The position numbers were made by a program, and so were the translations under genes. Below the pieces are notes generated by a model. It was not told the origin of the DNA and did no database searches. It saw only the letters and a list, made by a program, of their open reading frames with translations. Shown one piece after another: positions 24,349-33,374 of a stretch of 61,708 nt of DNA. Numbering within the stretch: position 1 is the stretch's first letter; each line of letters begins with the position of its first letter. The stretch comes from Candidatus Krumholzibacteriota bacterium. Lineage in GTDB: Bacteria > Krumholzibacteriota > Krumholzibacteriia > LZORAL124-64-63. The stretch covers positions 1 to 61,708 of the forward strand of contig JAJRZA010000012.1 in the NCBI GenBank assembly GCA_024275485.1, read 5' to 3'.

Positions 24349-25179
24349 TTACGAACTATTCGCAATCTCCGGCCAAGCCTCATCTAGTGCTTTTGCCGCA
24401 GACTGATACCCGATCTCGATCGCTTCATCAAGCAGTTTGTAGTCTTCGACCTTCATGTTCGGATCCAGGGGCGGTCGTATCATGACTTTGGGTCGATGCA
24501 CAGCCAGGCGCAGGTCCGTGATCAAGGCGGTGGGGATATCATACGTCTTCATCAAGAGTTCGATGATCAGTGGCCGGTGCCCTTCTGGTGTCGGCACTTT
24601 GAATTTCTCCAGGAAACTCCGGTTGTCTTCGAAAATGAGTTTGCGGTCCGGAGGAGCACCAACGTCCACTGCAATGACGGGGTCCAGGGTCAAGATATTG
24701 ATCACATCGACGGGCAGATTGTTCAGCAGACCGCCGTCAATCAACACATGGCCTTCGTGATGCACGGGAGTGAACAGACCAGGCAGGGCAGAAGTTGCAC
24801 GCAACGCGGGCAATAGTGGTCCGTTGCGCAAAACAACCAGTTTGCCGTCCTGCACATCGACGGCGGTGACGGCAAGAGGCACTTGCAGGTCGTCAAAATT
24901 CCGGGGCAGGTGCTTCTCGATCTGCCTGTCCACACCTTTGTGCCCGATCAGCCCGCCACCGCGAGCCTGATCCAGGATCCGCACCGGTTCAATGCTCAGA
25001 AATCGTTCCCGCATTTCATCCGGCAATACCCCGGCCGCCAACAACGCCCCGACCAGCCCCCCCATGCTGCACCCGGAGATGGCAGATGGCTCAATTCCCC
25101 GTTCAGCCATGGCCTTTAAGACACCAATGTGGGCAAAACCCCTGGCACCACCACCACCCAGGCAGAGTCCCACTTTCAT
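24349..25179 (-). CDS. Patatin-like phospholipase
   Basis: The 276-residue protein carries the patatin catalytic signature: the oxyanion 'LGGGGARG' near residue 8, the nucleophile elbow 'GCSMGG' near residue 36 and the dyad Asp in 'IDGGLLNNLP' near residue 147. Relatives (RssA/NTE-like) hydrolyse phospholipid acyl chains. There is no signal peptide, so it is cytoplasmic. It starts at the ATG of 'MKVGLCLGGGG', immediately after a G-rich ribosome site. The length is typical. Confidence 0.93.
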   Translation of the reverse strand: MKVGLCLGGGGARGFAHIGVLKAMAERGIEPSAISGCSMGGLVGALLAAGVLPDEMRERFLSIEPVRILDQARGGGLIGHKGVDRQIEKHLPRNFDDLQVPLAVTAVDVQDGKLVVLRNGPLLPALRATSALPGLFTPVHHEGHVLIDGGLLNNLPVDVINILTLDPVIAVDVGAPPDRKLIFEDNRSFLEKFKVPTPEGHRPLIIELLMKTYDIPTALITDLRLAVHRPKVMIRPPLDPNMKVEDYKLLDEAIEIGYQSAAKALDEAWPEIANSS

Positions 25180-25437
25180 GTTTGTCCCCCCATTTTAACG
25201 ATTAACCAGGATTTCCAAATCAACGATGGCTATAGCGGCTGTCTTTGATCACGCTTAATATGCTCAAGATAACATGAAGTGTGAATGGGGGCTAGGAGAG
25301 TTGAGTCCGGTTGTCAGTTTGTCCGGATTCTGTTTCGCCTTTGACTTTCAAGCACCCAGAATCAACACCCTGCCCGTTTGCAGTACGCATTTTATGGTGC
25401 TGCCCAATGCCAATTTAAACGAAGGGAGATTCAATCC

Positions 25438-26087
25438 ATGAATCCGGGATCTTCTAGCAAATTGCTGGCCCTCTTTCTGCTGGCGACGATGATCAGCGCG
25501 GGCATCGCCGATGCCCAGGACAAGCCCAACATCCTACTCATTTGGGGCGATGATGTGGGCATCTCGAATATCAGCGCCTACACCATGGGCGTGATGGGCT
25601 ATCAGACACCCAACATCGACCGGATCGCCAACGAGGGCATCATCTTCACCGACTACTACGGGGAACCCATCTGGATGGTTACGACCTGACCGAACACCTG
25701 AAGAACCCTCGAGAAGTTGCGAGTCCCCGCAAAGAAATTTTCTACTTCTCCGACGATGGTGACTTGACTGCATTGCGCTACAACGACTGGAAGTTGGTCT
25801 TCATGGAACAACGCGTTGAGGCGACCCTGCAGGCCTGGGCAGAGCCCTTCGTTCCTCTGCGTGTGCCTTTGATGTTCAATCTGCGGCGCGATCCCTACGA
25901 ACGGGCGCAGATTACTTCAAACACCTATTATGACTGGCTGATTGATCGAGCCTTCTTGATGATTCCGGCGCAAGCGTACGTGGGCAGTTTCCTGTCAACC
26001 TTCCAGGAATACCCGCCGCGGCAGAAGGCCGCGTCGTTCTCTTTGGACAAAGTGATGAAAAAGCTGACCAGCGCGGGTGCTCACTAG
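25438..26087 (+). pseudogene. Arylsulfatase with internal deletion (remnant)
   Basis: The N-terminal part (start ATG 25438, preceded by GAAGGGAGAT) encodes a signal peptide and the sulfatase beginning 'KPNILLIWGDDVG', 'YQTPNIDRIANEG', 'FTDYYGE'. At about 25665 the frame changes and the sequence continues as the C-terminal region of the same family: 'HLDGYDLTEHL', 'EIFYFSDDGDLTALRYNDWKLVFMEQR'. The middle, including the C-x-P/A-x-R motif converted to formylglycine and most metal ligands, is missing; roughly 250-300 codons are absent compared with whole enzymes. The stop at 25689 would end translation early. The gene cannot give an active sulfatase. Confidence 0.88.
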
Positions 26088-26121
26088 GCTTGGCTTTGCC
26101 GAAATATAGATGAAAGATGTG

Positions 26122-26163
26122 ATCGCCCGCCGCCGTGTTTCAAACAGCGGCGGGCGATTTCTC
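26122..26163 (+). terminator. Terminator after the arylsulfatase remnant
   Basis: A perfect 12-bp stem (ATCGCCCGCCGC/GCGGCGGGCGAT) has a 13-base loop and is followed by TTTCTC. It lies 35 bp after the remnant's last stop. Confidence 0.83.
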
Positions 26164-26694
26164 AAAAAAACCCAACTGCAATTCCCAAAAAAAAGCTCCG
26201 AGGGGGATCGGTTTCGCCATTGGGAGAATCAACAGTTGGGTTTTAATCCAATACTTTGGCAAGGTAAGGAGGCCAGCCTCGGCATCGGCATCCGGCAAAG
26301 CCTGAACTCGGGGGGGCATGTTACCCGATTGTTCTTCTTCGCCGCCGACTCCACTCAATCTCAGAATCCCCAAGACGACCAGGTGAAAGAGATTCCGTTC
26401 GCAGATAATTGAGTGGGAGCCTCCAGCTGACCTCCCTCACTGTCATTGTCCTGTTGCGACTCACATCCCAACCGGACCTTGTTCGCTTAGACGGGGTTCG
26501 TCGTTCGCTCACTGGAGTGAAAAAAACAAAAACCGGTCAGAATCGCCTGAGGAAGACCTTAGCTTTACCTGAAGATTGTCTCCGGATGTTGTATGTTGTT
26601 TTATTTTAGCGTGTTAGCTTACTGATGCTTTTTGGCAAAATGGTTGAAAAAAAGCAACCTCTCTCGAAAACAGCCCTGCCGGAGAACGGGGTCT
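26164..26694. other. Non-coding stretch with no recognised feature
   Basis: About 530 bp between the terminator and the stop of the CadC-like regulator. The short open frames have no protein-like features. It may contain degraded sequence. Confidence 0.45.
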
Positions 26695-28881
26695 CTATTT
26701 CAGACCCTTCAAAACCATCAAATCACCCTCCATTTTTCCGGTCCGGGGATACAAAATGGACGAACCATCGACAGAAACGGCGAGCCCGTTGCCGGTCATC
26801 CCGGACAACTCCGTCAGCAGGCTGACCCTATCACTGGCCAAATCGGTGACCGCCAGCATGGGAATACCTCCGGTGCGCAGAACCCAATAAACCTCGCCCT
26901 GGCGCAAGACCCAATTGCGGGTGTCCTGGTTGGTCAAGCCATCAAGAATCAGCTTTGGCGGCTCACTTCTGTCTGTTTGGCCATTTTCATCCAAGGAATG
27001 TCGCCAAAGCCCCGGTTGGCTGGGTCGTGTGTAGAAAAGATACCGCCCGTCGGACGATTCCACCGCCGAGACAACCTCGTTGGTGGTCACCGGGCTGGAT
27101 TGCTGATCATTCAGGTTTCGGCGGCGAAGTTCCCAGCCATTGGCCTGATTTGAACCATAGAGCAGACTGCTGCCATCATGGGACCAGGAGGAAAAAAGCT
27201 CTCCCTGTCCATCGGGAGTCAAAACCCTGGGCTCTGCCCCACGAGTGGCCACAATCATGATCACGGATCGGCCCCGTTGCAAAGCGTTGAAAGCCAGATT
27301 TTGACCATCCGGTGACCAGCGCAGATTGGTCAGCCCGGCACAGCCCAAATTGGTCAGTCTTCGCAGGTTCTTTCCTTCTGTATCGGCCAACCACACCTCG
27401 GGAGAGCCACTGCGGGCGGAAATGAACCCCACTTCTTTACCGTCCGGACTGAAATCGGCTTCGTACTCCCAGCGGGTGGATTTCAGGAAAGCCGAGGTTT
27501 CCAGTTGCCAGGGATCCTTTTCAAGGATGCGGATCCGCCAAATATCCTGGTCCACCTGGACCTGCTCAAACACCAAATCCCCACTCTGACGGGCCACACT
27601 GGGGTTCCAGGCAAAAGCGCCCGGCGTGGGAAGCTTTTCCGGAAAGAATTGCGGGCCCTGGCCCCCGTTCAAGGCAATGCGCCACAGATTGAACGTTCCG
27701 GCCGGGGAAGCGGAATAAATGAGATGACGGCCATCGGCAGTAAAGGCCACTCCCTGCAAATTGGCCAGGTCCCCGCCCACCTTGCGCACTGGACCATCCG
27801 GCAGCCAAGCCCAATACAAGCTGCTGTGGCCACTGAGCCCCACGCCAACCCAGGCCACCGACGCGCCATCAGGGGCATACCGGGGCTGAAAATCTCCGGC
27901 CCGGTGGCCATCGTCCAGGGACAGCTTCTGAACCTGAAGATCTTGAAGGTTCAATTGATAGATGGCGAATTTTCCGGATTGATCACCCCGGGCGGCAAAA
28001 AGCAGGCTGTTGCCATCAGGCGCGAAATCCAGTCCCTCCACCCAGGATGAAACCGTGTGCAGGCTGCGAACCGCGCCCCCGAGGGATGAAACCAGACTCA
28101 ATGTCCCGGTGCCTGATTCTCCCTGCACAAAGGCAACTGTTTGGCCATCGGGTGACCAGGTGGGCCAGGCCACCCAGCCCGAACTGTTGGTGAGTTGCAG
28201 AAGGGTTTCCGAGTTTTGTTGCTTGACGAAGATGTTGGAGGCGGGGCCATCCGGACTATCTGGGTCGGACCAGACAAAGGCCACGCGGGTACCATCAGCA
28301 GAAAAGGCCGGATGCCATTCGCGACCGGGAAAACTGGTCAATGGTATGGCTAATGCAAAACCAAAGTTGTTGTCGGCGGTATTTGGGCCGGATTTCCGCA
28401 TGCTACGCTCGGAAAAAACAGCCAGAATCAGAACCACCAGGATCACCGACGGCAGCAGAAATTTTTTCGCATTGGAAGATTTTCTTCGGGTTGGTGGAGG
28501 GGTGGAAGTCGGCTCTGCCGGGGTATTTTCCACCGGATCCGGCTCTTGTACCGGCTGTGGTGTTTCAATCAACCGATAGCCATGATTCCTAATAGTCTCA
28601 ATAAAATGGGGATCCCGCGCCTTGTCCCCAAAAATTCGGCGCAACTCACTGATGGCCCGGGTCAGGATCTCCTCCCCAACCACCGAACCGCCCCAGACCT
28701 CGTCCAGCAAAGCCTGACGCGACCACACCTTGCCTGGCCGGTCGGCAAGGCACAAGAGCACCTGCATAACCCGCGGTTCGATGGGACTGTCCCCATGGTC
28801 GCCGCTGATACGGTTCAGGTCGGGTTGGACCAACCAGGGTCCCAGGCGGAATGGAAGTGGGAAATCATCCCGGTGAATCAT
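26695..28881 (-). CDS. CadC-type winged-helix regulator with periplasmic TolB-like propeller
   Basis: This 728-residue membrane regulator has an N-terminal OmpR/CadC-type DNA-binding winged helix (about 5-105: 'EPRVMQVLLCLADRPGKVWSRQALLDEVWGG', 'TRAISELRRIFGD', 'IETIRNHGYRL'). A proline-rich linker and one membrane helix (FLLPSVILVVLILAVF) follow, then a long periplasmic PD40/TolB-type beta-propeller with many 'SPDGQ/SADGT...FV/AF' repeats. It probably binds DNA while tethered and senses an envelope signal. No target genes are obvious; it is divergent from the thioredoxin gene. Long members of this family are common in FCB and Acidobacteria. Confidence 0.88.
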   Translation of the reverse strand: MIHRDDFPLPFRLGPWLVQPDLNRISGDHGDSPIEPRVMQVLLCLADRPGKVWSRQALLDEVWGGSVVGEEILTRAISELRRIFGDKARDPHFIETIRNHGYRLIETPQPVQEPDPVENTPAEPTSTPPPTRRKSSNAKKFLLPSVILVVLILAVFSERSMRKSGPNTADNNFGFALAIPLTSFPGREWHPAFSADGTRVAFVWSDPDSPDGPASNIFVKQQNSETLLQLTNSSGWVAWPTWSPDGQTVAFVQGESGTGTLSLVSSLGGAVRSLHTVSSWVEGLDFAPDGNSLLFAARGDQSGKFAIYQLNLQDLQVQKLSLDDGHRAGDFQPRYAPDGASVAWVGVGLSGHSSLYWAWLPDGPVRKVGGDLANLQGVAFTADGRHLIYSASPAGTFNLWRIALNGGQGPQFFPEKLPTPGAFAWNPSVARQSGDLVFEQVQVDQDIWRIRILEKDPWQLETSAFLKSTRWEYEADFSPDGKEVGFISARSGSPEVWLADTEGKNLRRLTNLGCAGLTNLRWSPDGQNLAFNALQRGRSVIMIVATRGAEPRVLTPDGQGELFSSWSHDGSSLLYGSNQANGWELRRRNLNDQQSSPVTTNEVVSAVESSDGRYLFYTRPSQPGLWRHSLDENGQTDRSEPPKLILDGLTNQDTRNWVLRQGEVYWVLRTGGIPMLAVTDLASDRVSLLTELSGMTGNGLAVSVDGSSILYPRTGKMEGDLMVLKGLK

Positions 28882-29074
28882 GTGTGTCCAGCCAGTCGGA
28901 TCGCAGCAGCTTTGTCGATGGTCGGGTCGGGAGCCACTTGTGAATATATGCCAAGTGGAATATACGGCATGAAGCCTCTCTTGTAGACACCCAAATCAGT
29001 CCGGGGGTGGAATTTGTACCGGGCCCGGGTTATGGTGTGGCCACCATCATCCACCTGAACCCGCGAGGATTTTC

Positions 29075-29707
29075 ATGGCGCACCCTTTTTATGAAAACGG
29101 CCGCATCCAGGCGGGGCTCACCCCCGATCAATTTCATGCCGAGATGAGCAAACAGGCCGAAGCATCCGATACCGGTCTTGATCCTGAAGCAGTTGAAAAA
29201 CTCGAATTCACCCGCCTCAATCTGCGCCGTACCGAGCGAATTATGCGCACCTACAAGGTTGCCGACGATTTGGCCGAAATGCTTCGGGCCATCGACTCTC
29301 CACAAACCTGGATGGTCCTGACCGAACCCTGGTGCGGCGATTCGGCCCAATGCCTGCCCTACATCACCGCCATGGCCAGCCTGAGCCTAAACATCGACCT
29401 GCGCCTGATTCTCAGGGACGAGAACCTCGACCTCATGGACAACTTCCTCACCAACGGTTCCCGCAGCATTCCCCATCTCGTAATTTTTGATCATGACGGC
29501 AACGAACTGGCCAACTGGGGGCCCCGCCCTGCCGACGCCCAGGTGGTCTTCAACGACGCCAAGTCAGCCGGATTGGAAAAGCCGGGTATCCTGGAAAAAC
29601 TGCATCTGTTTTATGGACGCAACCGCGGGGCAGCCCTGGAAGATGAATTCCGGTTTCTGCTGAAGGACTTGCTAAATAATACAAGAAACCGGGTGGATGA
29701 AAAATGA
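29075..29707 (+). CDS. Thioredoxin-fold protein (Thioredoxin_9-like)
   Basis: The 210-residue cytoplasmic protein has a helical N-terminus (about 1-75), then a thioredoxin-like domain with 'TEPWCGDSAQCLPYI' in place of the usual WCGPC, and the cis-Pro strand 'SRSIPHLVIFDHDG'. The spacing C-x4-C is that of the Thioredoxin_9 family rather than classical thioredoxin; redox activity is not certain. GAGGAT precedes its ATG. Its stop overlaps the start of the next gene (ATGA), so the two are translationally coupled. Confidence 0.85.
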   Translation: MAHPFYENGRIQAGLTPDQFHAEMSKQAEASDTGLDPEAVEKLEFTRLNLRRTERIMRTYKVADDLAEMLRAIDSPQTWMVLTEPWCGDSAQCLPYITAMASLSLNIDLRLILRDENLDLMDNFLTNGSRSIPHLVIFDHDGNELANWGPRPADAQVVFNDAKSAGLEKPGILEKLHLFYGRNRGAALEDEFRFLLKDLLNNTRNRVDEK

Positions 29708-31269
29708 TCCTGCATCGGGACGACAACTGGCTGGTGGTGGACAAGCCCGAAGGCCTGGCCACCCACGCCGGCAAGCCCGGTGAGTTAGGCGTGGTGGAAT
29801 GGTTGGAGCTTCATCACGGCATCAAAACCCACGTGGTTTCGCGACTGGATCGCGGCACAAGCGGGGCCCTGCTGCTGGCCTTGAGTCCGGAAGCATCGGC
29901 CCTGGCCCAGGGCATTCATGAAGAAGGCGAGGCGGTCAAAACCTATGAATTCCTGTCCGCTGTGGTTTCCGAACAGGAAAAATGGGAGTGTGACGAGACC
30001 CTGGACGGCAAAACCGCCCACACCGGATTCACCCGGCTCGAAACCCTGGGCACCATCAATTCGCCTGCCGGGCCGCTGTCGCTGACCATTTATGAAGCCC
30101 GCATCAAGCGGGGGCGCAAACATCAGATCCGTCGCCACGCAGTAGCAGGCGGAATACCTGTTTTCGGGGACGACCGGTACGGCCCCCACCGTCATGACCG
30201 GCTGTGCCTGCATTGCCGCACTTTGTATTGGCCGGGCATTGATCACCTGCTGGAGTCGCCCCGACCGGCATCCTTTGAAGCCATCGCTGCCGGAGACCTC
30301 ACACCCGCCGGCCTGGGATTCGCCCTTTGCCGGGACCGTCGGCTGGATTGGCTGCCCACCATCACCAACACCTTCCGCGCCGTTCATCGCGATGAGATCA
30401 AGGGCCTGCCGGCAGCGGTGGATGTGTACGGTGATTATTTCGACGCCGTCTGGTTCGATGAGACCGCCGACCCCATCAAAGTCGCCGAAAGACTCGACCC
30501 GGTGCTGGAAAAAGTATGCCGTAGTTATGGCTGCCTAGGCGGCACCGTTCGCACCCATCGGCGCAACCCGCATCAACGCCGGCTGGTAACCGAAATCCGA
30601 TTTTTCGGCCAAACCCCTCCGGATTTTTTCACGGTGTTGGAGCACGATCTTCAATATGAGATCAGCCTCACCAAAACCCAGCACACCGGCCTGTTTCTCG
30701 ATCAACGCGACACCCGCCGGCGGCTTTTTCTGGCAGCGAAAGGCAAACGCCTGGCCAACCTCTTTGCCTACACCTGTTCTTTCTCCGTGGTGGCTGTCAG
30801 CGGTGGTGCGGAAGTTGCTTTTTCGGTAGACCTGGCCAAACCCGGCCTAAACACCGGAAAAAGCAACTTTGTTTTGAATGGACTGGCCGAAGACGGGCGC
30901 GGAAAATTCATACAGGAAGATGTCAGGCGCTGGATCCACCGACAGCTTCGCCGTCAGGATGAAAAACCCGCCGAGTGGCAACCACTGGACCTGGTGGTCT
31001 GCGACCCTCCGGTATTTGCCTCATCAAAAAAAGGTGGAAAATTTTCCCTGGAAACCGAGTGGCCAAGATTGGCCGAGGCAACTCATCGTTTGCTGGCCCC
31101 TGGCGGGCAGGCCATGTTTGCCAACAATCATCGCACCGGGTATCATGCCGCGTACCGGCGGGAACTGACTTCACGGTTCGTCCAGGTCCAGGATCTTCGG
31201 CCGCCCCTGGACTTTCCGGTGTTCGAAGGGCGGCCGCATCATGTTAGAATATTCTGGTGCGTGAAGTAG
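29704..31269 (+). CDS. Fused RluA-type pseudouridine synthase and RlmI-like rRNA methyltransferase
   Basis: Two complete enzymes are joined in one 521-residue frame. Residues 1-205 form an RluA-family pseudouridine synthase: 'VVDKPEGLATHAG', the catalytic Asp in 'SRLDRGTSGALLLA', 'RKHQIRRH' and 'LCLHCRTL'. Residues about 215-521 form a class I methyltransferase like RlmI/RlmL-C: 'YGDYFDAVWF', 'KTQHTGLFLDQRDTRR', 'NLFAYTCSFSVVAVSGGAEVAFSVDLA' and the 'DLVVCDPPVFASSKKGG' active loop. One polypeptide could thus both isomerise uridine and methylate rRNA. The two activities and the RNA sites are inferred from families. Confidence 0.9.
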   Translation: MILHRDDNWLVVDKPEGLATHAGKPGELGVVEWLELHHGIKTHVVSRLDRGTSGALLLALSPEASALAQGIHEEGEAVKTYEFLSAVVSEQEKWECDETLDGKTAHTGFTRLETLGTINSPAGPLSLTIYEARIKRGRKHQIRRHAVAGGIPVFGDDRYGPHRHDRLCLHCRTLYWPGIDHLLESPRPASFEAIAAGDLTPAGLGFALCRDRRLDWLPTITNTFRAVHRDEIKGLPAAVDVYGDYFDAVWFDETADPIKVAERLDPVLEKVCRSYGCLGGTVRTHRRNPHQRRLVTEIRFFGQTPPDFFTVLEHDLQYEISLTKTQHTGLFLDQRDTRRRLFLAAKGKRLANLFAYTCSFSVVAVSGGAEVAFSVDLAKPGLNTGKSNFVLNGLAEDGRGKFIQEDVRRWIHRQLRRQDEKPAEWQPLDLVVCDPPVFASSKKGGKFSLETEWPRLAEATHRLLAPGGQAMFANNHRTGYHAAYRRELTSRFVQVQDLRPPLDFPVFEGRPHHVRIFWCVK

Positions 31270-31270
31270 A

Positions 31271-32137
31271 TCAATTGCTGTTGATCATTCCCACTTCCAG
31301 AACGTTCAAAATCGGTGAATAAGACTCGTCCAGGCGTTCGGCAAAAGGCTCCAGGGAAGCCCTGATCGATTCGGGCAGGTTTTCTTCCCACAGGAGACGA
31401 CGCCGAGCCGAGTCCATGGCTGATTTTTCTTCCTCCAGCATTACGCGCAGGCTTTCCTGGCTACCATCTACATCATTCATGGCGGAAATCTGGTTGATCA
31501 GAAAACTCAACTGCATGTTGTGCAGATGGCGACGAATTTCCTTCTCGCGTTTTGTGCGGACCTTTTCTTCATCGCTGTTGGAATCAACCTTCCATTTGAA
31601 CCCGGAATCTTCATGGTCATCGGATCCGGTCATCTGAAAACTGGGGCCATCGGTGAGATCCTTTTCCAAATAGGCAAAGTAGGCCAAAGAATAAATGTAG
31701 GTATACTCGCCCACGCCCATTCCCTGATCCAGAAGGTGTTCGTTGCGCTCGCTGACGAAGGTCAAGATGGCGGGAATCAAAGTAATGCCGGCCTTGATTT
31801 TATCCAGCACATTGCCTTTGCCGCCACCGTCCTTGTCACCATCAAGAGTTTTCAGGATGTCTGCCATTTTATCGCGGGAATCGGCCATGGCTTCACGGGC
31901 AGTCAGGAAAACCTCCAAACGATCTGCAGCGATGGCTCCGTCTGCCGCCGGTGTGAAATCACGGGGCGACCCGAAAGCACTTTCCAGGGCTTCAAAACTT
32001 TCATCGATGGATTCCGCATCTCCCACCACATCCTTGAAAGCGAAGTACAGTCCGCCACCAATGCCGGCAGTGATCAAAATCATCAGTCCACAACCAATTC
32101 CACAGCCGATGAACCACTTTTTCGAGGTGCTTGCCAT
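31271..32137 (-). CDS. Membrane-anchored hypothetical protein
   Basis: I do not recognise this 288-residue protein. It has one N-terminal membrane helix (FIGCGIGCGLMILITAGIGGGLYFAF) with two cysteines in the helix, followed by a charged, helix-rich soluble part (probably external) containing 'REAMADSRDKMADILKTL', 'KREKEIRRHLHNMQLSF' and 'LRVMLEEEKSAMDSARRRLLWEE'. A GGGAGA ribosome site precedes the ATG. It is 12 bp after the SafE-like gene and could be the last member of that operon. Confidence 0.65.
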   Translation of the reverse strand: MASTSKKWFIGCGIGCGLMILITAGIGGGLYFAFKDVVGDAESIDESFEALESAFGSPRDFTPAADGAIAADRLEVFLTAREAMADSRDKMADILKTLDGDKDGGGKGNVLDKIKAGITLIPAILTFVSERNEHLLDQGMGVGEYTYIYSLAYFAYLEKDLTDGPSFQMTGSDDHEDSGFKWKVDSNSDEEKVRTKREKEIRRHLHNMQLSFLINQISAMNDVDGSQESLRVMLEEEKSAMDSARRRLLWEENLPESIRASLEPFAERLDESYSPILNVLEVGMINSN

Positions 32138-32149
32138 CCTTGTCTCCCT

Positions 32150-32881
32150 TTATTCAATTTCCGAAGCACTGCCTGTATGACAATCGAGAATGTTCTTGTT
32201 TGGATCGGTGATGTACTCGTACCCGTTGTAAAGGGTAAAGGCACCGTAAATGACAACCGCCAAGGCTGCCAAGCGAATCATTACGACCCGCATACCGCCT
32301 CGCTGGAATAGACCCACAAAAAAGCCCAGACCGAAAAGGGCGGGTGTGGTGCTCAGGCCAAACACCAGCATCACCACGCCACCCCACAGGGGGCTGGCCG
32401 TGCTTGCGGCGGTGATTGCAAAAAAGTACACAAAGCCACAGGGCAACAGACCGTTCAACATTCCCAGCACAAATAAACTGTAGAGGGACTGATTATTCAG
32501 AAGTTCTCGAAATTTATCGCCAAACCAACGGCTGCGGGTCAAGGGACTGTCAACGGAATTGAGAAATTTGACAGCCCCCACCAGGGACAACCCCGAGAGA
32601 ATCATGGCCATGCCCGCCATCACCAGGAGGATCCCGTTGGCTCGGTTGCTGAAAGTACTGACTCCGCCCAGATACCCGAAAATCACCCCGAGCAGCATGT
32701 AGGTTTGGATGCGTCCGAAAGAATAGAGCAAATGGGCTGCTGCTTTGCGGCCAACGCTCCACTCCTTGTCCACCTTGGTGCTGGAATAGGCAATGACGAT
32801 GCCGCCGCACATGCCGATGCAGTGCCCGAACGAGCCGAGAAAGGCAATGAACATTACGGAAAGGAGATTAGTTGTTTCCAA
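32150..32881 (-). CDS. SafE/DsbD_2-type integral membrane protein (metal or thiol transport)
   Basis: The 243-residue protein has about six membrane helices and the family hallmark 'GHCIGMCGG' near the N-terminus, with a second characteristic 'GMLNGLLPCGFVY' in the middle. These cysteine-bearing motifs are those of the sulfite exporter SafE/DsbD_2 family, whose members take part in copper supply to oxidases or thiol transfer. The TTG at 32881 gives a normal length and overlaps the previous gene by 14 bp; the in-frame ATG at 32857 is a weaker alternative. It belongs to the NosL/ABC operon. Confidence 0.83.
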   Translation of the reverse strand: METTNLLSVMFIAFLGSFGHCIGMCGGIVIAYSSTKVDKEWSVGRKAAAHLLYSFGRIQTYMLLGVIFGYLGGVSTFSNRANGILLVMAGMAMILSGLSLVGAVKFLNSVDSPLTRSRWFGDKFRELLNNQSLYSLFVLGMLNGLLPCGFVYFFAITAASTASPLWGGVVMLVFGLSTTPALFGLGFFVGLFQRGGMRVVMIRLAALAVVIYGAFTLYNGYEYITDPNKNILDCHTGSASEIE

Positions 32882-33374
32882 GGAGTTCTTTCCTGATGTA
32901 GGGGTTGGTCAGGTTTTCGCCGCGCAACATTTTTCGATACATCTCATCGAAAGGGATGTGGTTTTCGTTCTCATGGCGATAGGCGGCAAAACCATAGTTC
33001 ATGATCGTTTTGTCGACGCGGGAATACCAGGCCAACCGACCGTCCAGCCATTCCTGGGTGTCGCGAGTGTAAACCCACAAAATCATCTCGTCACGATGCT
33101 TGTTGTTCTCCAGCCAGAGGGCCAGACAACCGACATCATCAAAAAACCAGGTTTTACCATCGATGGCCACCGCCTGGGCCGAATCCTTCAACCGGACCAG
33201 GAGCATTCCGCATTGGGTATCCTGATAGTGGTTCAGGATGATTTCAACCGGTATGCTGGAGTTGTTCCCTTGGTATACGGTGAGATACTTGACCTGTTTG
33301 GCCCGACTGATCACCAAAAGGGAAATGGTCGCCACGATCAATATGGTGACGAACACCGGCACCAGTTTTTTCAT
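32868..33374 (-). CDS. NosL-like single-domain envelope protein
   Basis: The 168-residue product starts with a signal anchor (VPVFVTILIVATISLLVISRA). The rest resembles the copper-binding NosL fold: 'HYQDTQCGMLLVRLKDSAQAVAIDGKTWFFDDVGCLALWL' keeps a Cys-Gly-Met and the 'DG..FDD.GCL' pattern seen in the family. NosL binds Cu(I) and helps build nitrous oxide reductase. The ATG at 33374 overlaps the previous stop by 4 bp (ATGA) and is better than the upstream open frame. No other nos genes are present. Confidence 0.68.
   Translation of the reverse strand: MKKLVPVFVTILIVATISLLVISRAKQVKYLTVYQGNNSSIPVEIILNHYQDTQCGMLLVRLKDSAQAVAIDGKTWFFDDVGCLALWLENNKHRDEMILWVYTRDTQEWLDGRLAWYSRVDKTIMNYGFAAYRHENENHIPFDEMYRKMLRGENLTNPYIRKELLGNN

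Noticed and set aside
25438-26087. Arylsulfatase as a simple frameshift
   Set aside because: Restoring the frame would not bring back the catalytic region; the segment is missing altogether.
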